From the NCBI GenBank assembly GCA_016786465.1, contig JAEUWC010000020.1, positions 62,001-126,000 of the forward strand: DNA of 64,000 bases, written 5' to 3'. Made by a program: the position numbers and the translations under genes. Shown here piece after piece: positions 61,278-64,000 of the stretch. Below the pieces are notes generated by a model. That model was given only the letters and a program-made list of their open reading frames with translations. It did not search any database and was not told the DNA's origin. This DNA comes from Bdellovibrionales bacterium. Lineage in GTDB: Bacteria > Bdellovibrionota > UBA1018. The first letter of the stretch is position 1. Every line of letters begins with the position of its first letter.

Positions 61278-62684
61278 ATGGAATCCGCGAACATCGCCGA
61301 AAATTCGACAGGGCTTCGCGGCTTACGCGCAGGAGACCTTCTGGCTTCATCGCGATTTCAGGCGGCCAAAAAAGAACTATTAGCCGCCATTGGTGACTTT
61401 CAAAAAAAAGTTTCAAGCGTTCAGCCTGCTTCGACAGAAGCTTCAGTACAAGCTCGTTACAAAGAAGTCTTGGATCGATTTCAAACCCAACGTGGCAGAG
61501 AACTTTATTTTCCGTATTTGACCACGGGACTTGGGAATGGCCCGTTCGTAGAACTTTACGACGGAAGCGTGAAGTTCGACATGATTTCTGGAATCGGATT
61601 TAATCTTTTCGGTCACGCGCATCCCGCTTTGATGGAAGAAACTTTGGATGGTCTTTCTTCGGACATCATGCAGGGAAATTTGCAGCCAGGAATCGAAGCC
61701 ACGCGCTTGATGGATCTTTTGACCCAGCAGGCGTCCAAAAAGTCAGGGCTTAAGACGGGATGGTTTTCCACCTGCGGCACGATGGCCAACGAAGTCGCCT
61801 TAAAGATCATTCGTCAAAAGCATTTCCCGGCGTCGAAAATTTTCGCTTTCAAAGATTGCTTTGCGGGTCGAAGCACGGCGATGCAGGAAATCACGGACAA
61901 TCCCAAGTACCGCGAAGGCCAGCCTATTTTCGGCGAAGTTCATTACCTAAGTTTCTATTCGAAAGAATTGGGCGTGAAGGGGTCATTGGATCGGGTCACC
62001 GCGGAAATGAATTCGGTTTGCGAACGGTATCCCGGAAAAATGGCCGCCGTGATGATTGAACTGGTTCAGGGTGAAGGGGGATTCAATTTTGCTCCACGCG
62101 AATGGTACGTGGGGCTTTTTGAAAACGCCAAGAAGCACGGTCTAGCGATTTGGGCCGACGAAATTCAAACCTTTGCCCGTACCGGAGAACTTTTCGCATT
62201 CGAGAAGTTTGACCTTGGAAATTACATCGACGTTGCGACTGTCGCCAAAGCGCTTCAAGCCAGTGCAGTGCTTTTTCGTCCCGAATACAACCCGCGCGCC
62301 GGGCTTATCGCGGGAACCTTTACGGGAAGCATCACGGCACTTCGATCGGGCCGTCGCGTTTTGGAAATGCTGACCCAGGACGGTTATCTTGGAGAAAACG
62401 GAAAGATTCAGAAGCTTTCGCGTGTCTTTGAATCCAAGCTGCGATCACTTCAGGAAAGAAAAAAGATTTCCGAAGTTCGCGTGATTGGATCGATGATTGC
62501 GTTTCAACCGGGGCAAGGGACCATGGATCAGGTTAAGGCCTTGCTATTTAAACTGTATGAACGCGGGGTGGTCGCTTTTTACTGCGGCCATGATCCGTAT
62601 CTGGTTCGGATGCTTCCTCCGTTTGGAGTCATGACCGAAGACCAGGTTCATCAAGTCTGCTCAATCGTGGAAGAGTGCCTATGA
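61278..62684 (+). CDS. Class III PLP-dependent aminotransferase
   Basis: This is a fold-type I omega-aminotransferase of the acetylornithine/4-aminobutyrate group. The 468-residue product has the phosphate-binding FSTCGTMANEVALKIIR near 165, the cofactor-contacting aspartate in IWADEIQTFARTGE, the Schiff-base lysine in DVATVAKALQ (Lys324) and FTGSITALRSGRRVLE after it. The region after the lysine (ASAVLFRPEYNPRAGLIAG) departs from the usual GGGLPIGA. It starts at ATG 61278; upstream codons add residues outside the fold. Its stop overlaps the start of the M20-family gene, so the two should act together. Substrate unknown. Confidence 0.88.
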   Translation: MESANIAENSTGLRGLRAGDLLASSRFQAAKKELLAAIGDFQKKVSSVQPASTEASVQARYKEVLDRFQTQRGRELYFPYLTTGLGNGPFVELYDGSVKFDMISGIGFNLFGHAHPALMEETLDGLSSDIMQGNLQPGIEATRLMDLLTQQASKKSGLKTGWFSTCGTMANEVALKIIRQKHFPASKIFAFKDCFAGRSTAMQEITDNPKYREGQPIFGEVHYLSFYSKELGVKGSLDRVTAEMNSVCERYPGKMAAVMIELVQGEGGFNFAPREWYVGLFENAKKHGLAIWADEIQTFARTGELFAFEKFDLGNYIDVATVAKALQASAVLFRPEYNPRAGLIAGTFTGSITALRSGRRVLEMLTQDGYLGENGKIQKLSRVFESKLRSLQERKKISEVRVIGSMIAFQPGQGTMDQVKALLFKLYERGVVAFYCGHDPYLVRMLPPFGVMTEDQVHQVCSIVEECL

Positions 62685-64000
62685 AACACCTGTTAGAAGA
62701 CGCCAAAAGGTTAGTTCGCCTGAATTCAACCGCGAAGCACGGCAACGAAGAATTAGCCAATTTAATTCATGGAATGCTTCAAGATCGTGGAATCAAAAGT
62801 CAGCTTCAGCTGGTCACGCATTCGCTGGAAGATGTTTCAAAGCGGCAATTCAACGTCATCGGCGTTTTGGGCGATCCACTGGTGGATCGGAAAATCCGCA
62901 AGGGCCTTTTGCTGCTTAGCCACCTGGACACATTTCCGGCCGGCCTTTCAGAAAACTGGACCGAAACCGGGGGCGATCCTTTTGCTTTGACCGTGAAAGA
63001 CGGAAAAGTCTTTGGTCTTGGAACCGCTAGCGCGAAACTGGATTTTCTTTGCAAACTTCGCGTGATGGAAAAGTTTCGCGAAAAGAAGCTGAAAATGCCG
63101 ATTTACTTGGTGGGTACTTGCGGTCGCGAAGTGGGGATGCTGGGATCCCGCTACTTGATCAAGTCCTTAAGTCTGAACCCCAAGTATGTGATCGTCGGAG
63201 AACCGACGGATAACCGAATCATTCACGCCCACAAGTCACAGCTGATCTATCGGGTCAGTATCGGCTTCCACCAAGTGGAACGCGATTCAAAAGGTTTCAA
63301 TCGCCGCATTGACCTGCATTCTTTTGGGCGATCCGTTTGTGGAAGTTCACCCGAAAAGGGTGTCAATGCGATCGATCAGATGTTGGATTTCCTGGGCCGT
63401 GGAATTCAAAATGGGTTTGAATTTCGATTCACGACAGTCGAAGGCGGAGAATCTCCTTCACAGGTGCCTGATCGGGCGTTGGGCGAGTTTTACATGACCA
63501 CCCAACAGTTTGAAAATTTCAAACGCTTCTTCCGTGAATCCATTCGAATGGCAGGGAAAGAAAAAGCTTTTCGAGTCGAACTGGGCGGGCTTGGCGATTC
63601 GGGAATTCGATTCATTCCCGATTCCGTCTTTCGTGCAGTACTTGAAGTGCAAAGTTTCTTCAAAAAGACAGCGGAAGTCCTGGCGACGCGACACGACCCT
63701 AGTTTTGATCCCGGAATCAGCACCGTGAACTTAAGCCGAATCGAACCCTTTACTTCAGCGATTCAAATGACTTTCGATGTTCGGCTTTTGCCTGCGCAGG
63801 TTCAGTCCGAAGTACTTGCCCAAATCGAAGCAGGCGTTCAACAGATTGCTTCAAAGTATCCGTCGTTGAACATTCGCGGTACCTTGGACAAAAAAGTTTC
63901 GTCGCTCAGTCTTCCGTCTGAAAGTCAGTGGGTTCAAATCTGCCAAGAATCGTTGAAGGGTGCTGAAATTCCGCCGGTTATGAGCAAAAAATCAACGGCT
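62681..64000 (+). CDS. M20-family deacylase/peptidase homologue with altered active site (partial)
   Basis: The frame is open to the right edge (440 residues, C-terminus missing). It matches the ArgE/DapE/carboxypeptidase G2 family: the metal motif LLLLSHLDTFPAG (His81, Asp83), TCGREVGMLGSRY, and VGEPTD (Glu174), plus the dimerisation insert. Two expected residues are different. The metal-bridging Asp of the GxGxxDxK motif is Ser117 (FGLGTASAKLD). The general-base Glu of the EE pair is Arg149, although the following metal-ligand Glu150 is kept. It may be inactive or have changed chemistry. ATGA overlap with the aminotransferase gene implies joint function, possibly on an N-acylated amino compound. 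Confidence 0.85.
   Translation, partial: MKHLLEDAKRLVRLNSTAKHGNEELANLIHGMLQDRGIKSQLQLVTHSLEDVSKRQFNVIGVLGDPLVDRKIRKGLLLLSHLDTFPAGLSENWTETGGDPFALTVKDGKVFGLGTASAKLDFLCKLRVMEKFREKKLKMPIYLVGTCGREVGMLGSRYLIKSLSLNPKYVIVGEPTDNRIIHAHKSQLIYRVSIGFHQVERDSKGFNRRIDLHSFGRSVCGSSPEKGVNAIDQMLDFLGRGIQNGFEFRFTTVEGGESPSQVPDRALGEFYMTTQQFENFKRFFRESIRMAGKEKAFRVELGGLGDSGIRFIPDSVFRAVLEVQSFFKKTAEVLATRHDPSFDPGISTVNLSRIEPFTSAIQMTFDVRLLPAQVQSEVLAQIEAGVQQIASKYPSLNIRGTLDKKVSSLSLPSESQWVQICQESLKGAEIPPVMSKKSTA

Overview
This window is an origin-proximal stretch of a Gram-negative, flagellated bacterial chromosome, base composition near half G+C. Gene order and content suggest the Bdellovibrionota (the former deltaproteobacterial lineage of Bdellovibrio). 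The evidence is dnaA-dnaN-recF running left from an origin, rpmH-rnpA-yidD-yidC-mnmE running right, mnmG-rsmG-parA-parB-bactofilin followed by an F1 ATP synthase operon, and a late flagellar block ending in csrA-fliW. Outer-membrane markers (BamD, TolC, FlgH/FlgI, lipoproteins) show a diderm envelope. The phylum call is an inference from gene order, not from a marker-gene tree. No tRNA, rRNA, CRISPR array, insertion sequence or prophage was seen.

Layout. (1) 1-4175: recF (cut by the left edge), dnaN and dnaA on the minus strand. The 430-bp dnaN-dnaA gap looks like oriC: five NN(A/T)TCCACA-type DnaA boxes, five perfect TAG DnaA-trios beside an AT-rich tract, and a 14-bp-stem hairpin. Back-to-back promoters for dnaA and rpmH lie upstream of dnaA. 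(2) 4176-8028: ribosomal protein L34, RNase P protein, YidD, the YidC insertase and the MnmE tRNA GTPase, all overlapping. (3) 8056-12777: an acyl-CoA operon of 3-hydroxybutyryl-CoA dehydrogenase, short-chain acyl-CoA dehydrogenase and a split B12 mutase. The mutase has the isobutyryl-CoA-type residue pair rather than the methylmalonyl-CoA pair, which fits the two neighbours. A membrane-anchored GyrI-like protein follows. (4) 12799-16712: aldehyde dehydrogenase, a short class II ribonucleotide reductase and a lipoprotein.

(5) 16809-27905: mnmG, rsmG (carrying two parS sites), parA, parB and a bactofilin, then the b', b, delta, alpha, gamma, beta and epsilon subunits of ATP synthase; subunits a and c are not here. 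(6) 27992-37400: a large unknown anchored protein, a lytic transglycosylase, xseB, tlyA, a patatin-like lipoprotein that has lost its catalytic serine, a class A penicillin-binding protein and a TonB/TolA-like protein. (7) 37467-41316: an ArsR-controlled operon encoding an ABC-type membrane domain with no ATPase, an HlyD adaptor and a TolC channel, with a palindromic operator inside its promoter. (8) 41369-47914: the glycine cleavage system (gcvP on plus; folD, an outer-membrane protein, gcvT and gcvH on minus).

(9) 48044-57509: flagellar rod, ring, chaperone and hook-junction genes (flgF G A H I, a small unknown, flgJ M N K L), then csrA and its antagonist fliW, behind a sigma-54-type promoter. 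(10) 57562-64000: an unusual lipoprotein with a seven-unit TPSPTA-type linker and four Cys-rich tandem repeats, a TPR protein coupled to bamD, a BatE-like protein, a class III aminotransferase, and an M20-family peptidase homologue cut by the right edge that has lost two expected active-site residues.

The best candidates for something new are the ATPase-less tripartite exporter (37467-41316), the four-repeat Cys lipoprotein (57562-59004) and the aminotransferase/altered-M20 pair (61278-64000). The sharpest functional re-assignment is the mutase at 10098-12175.
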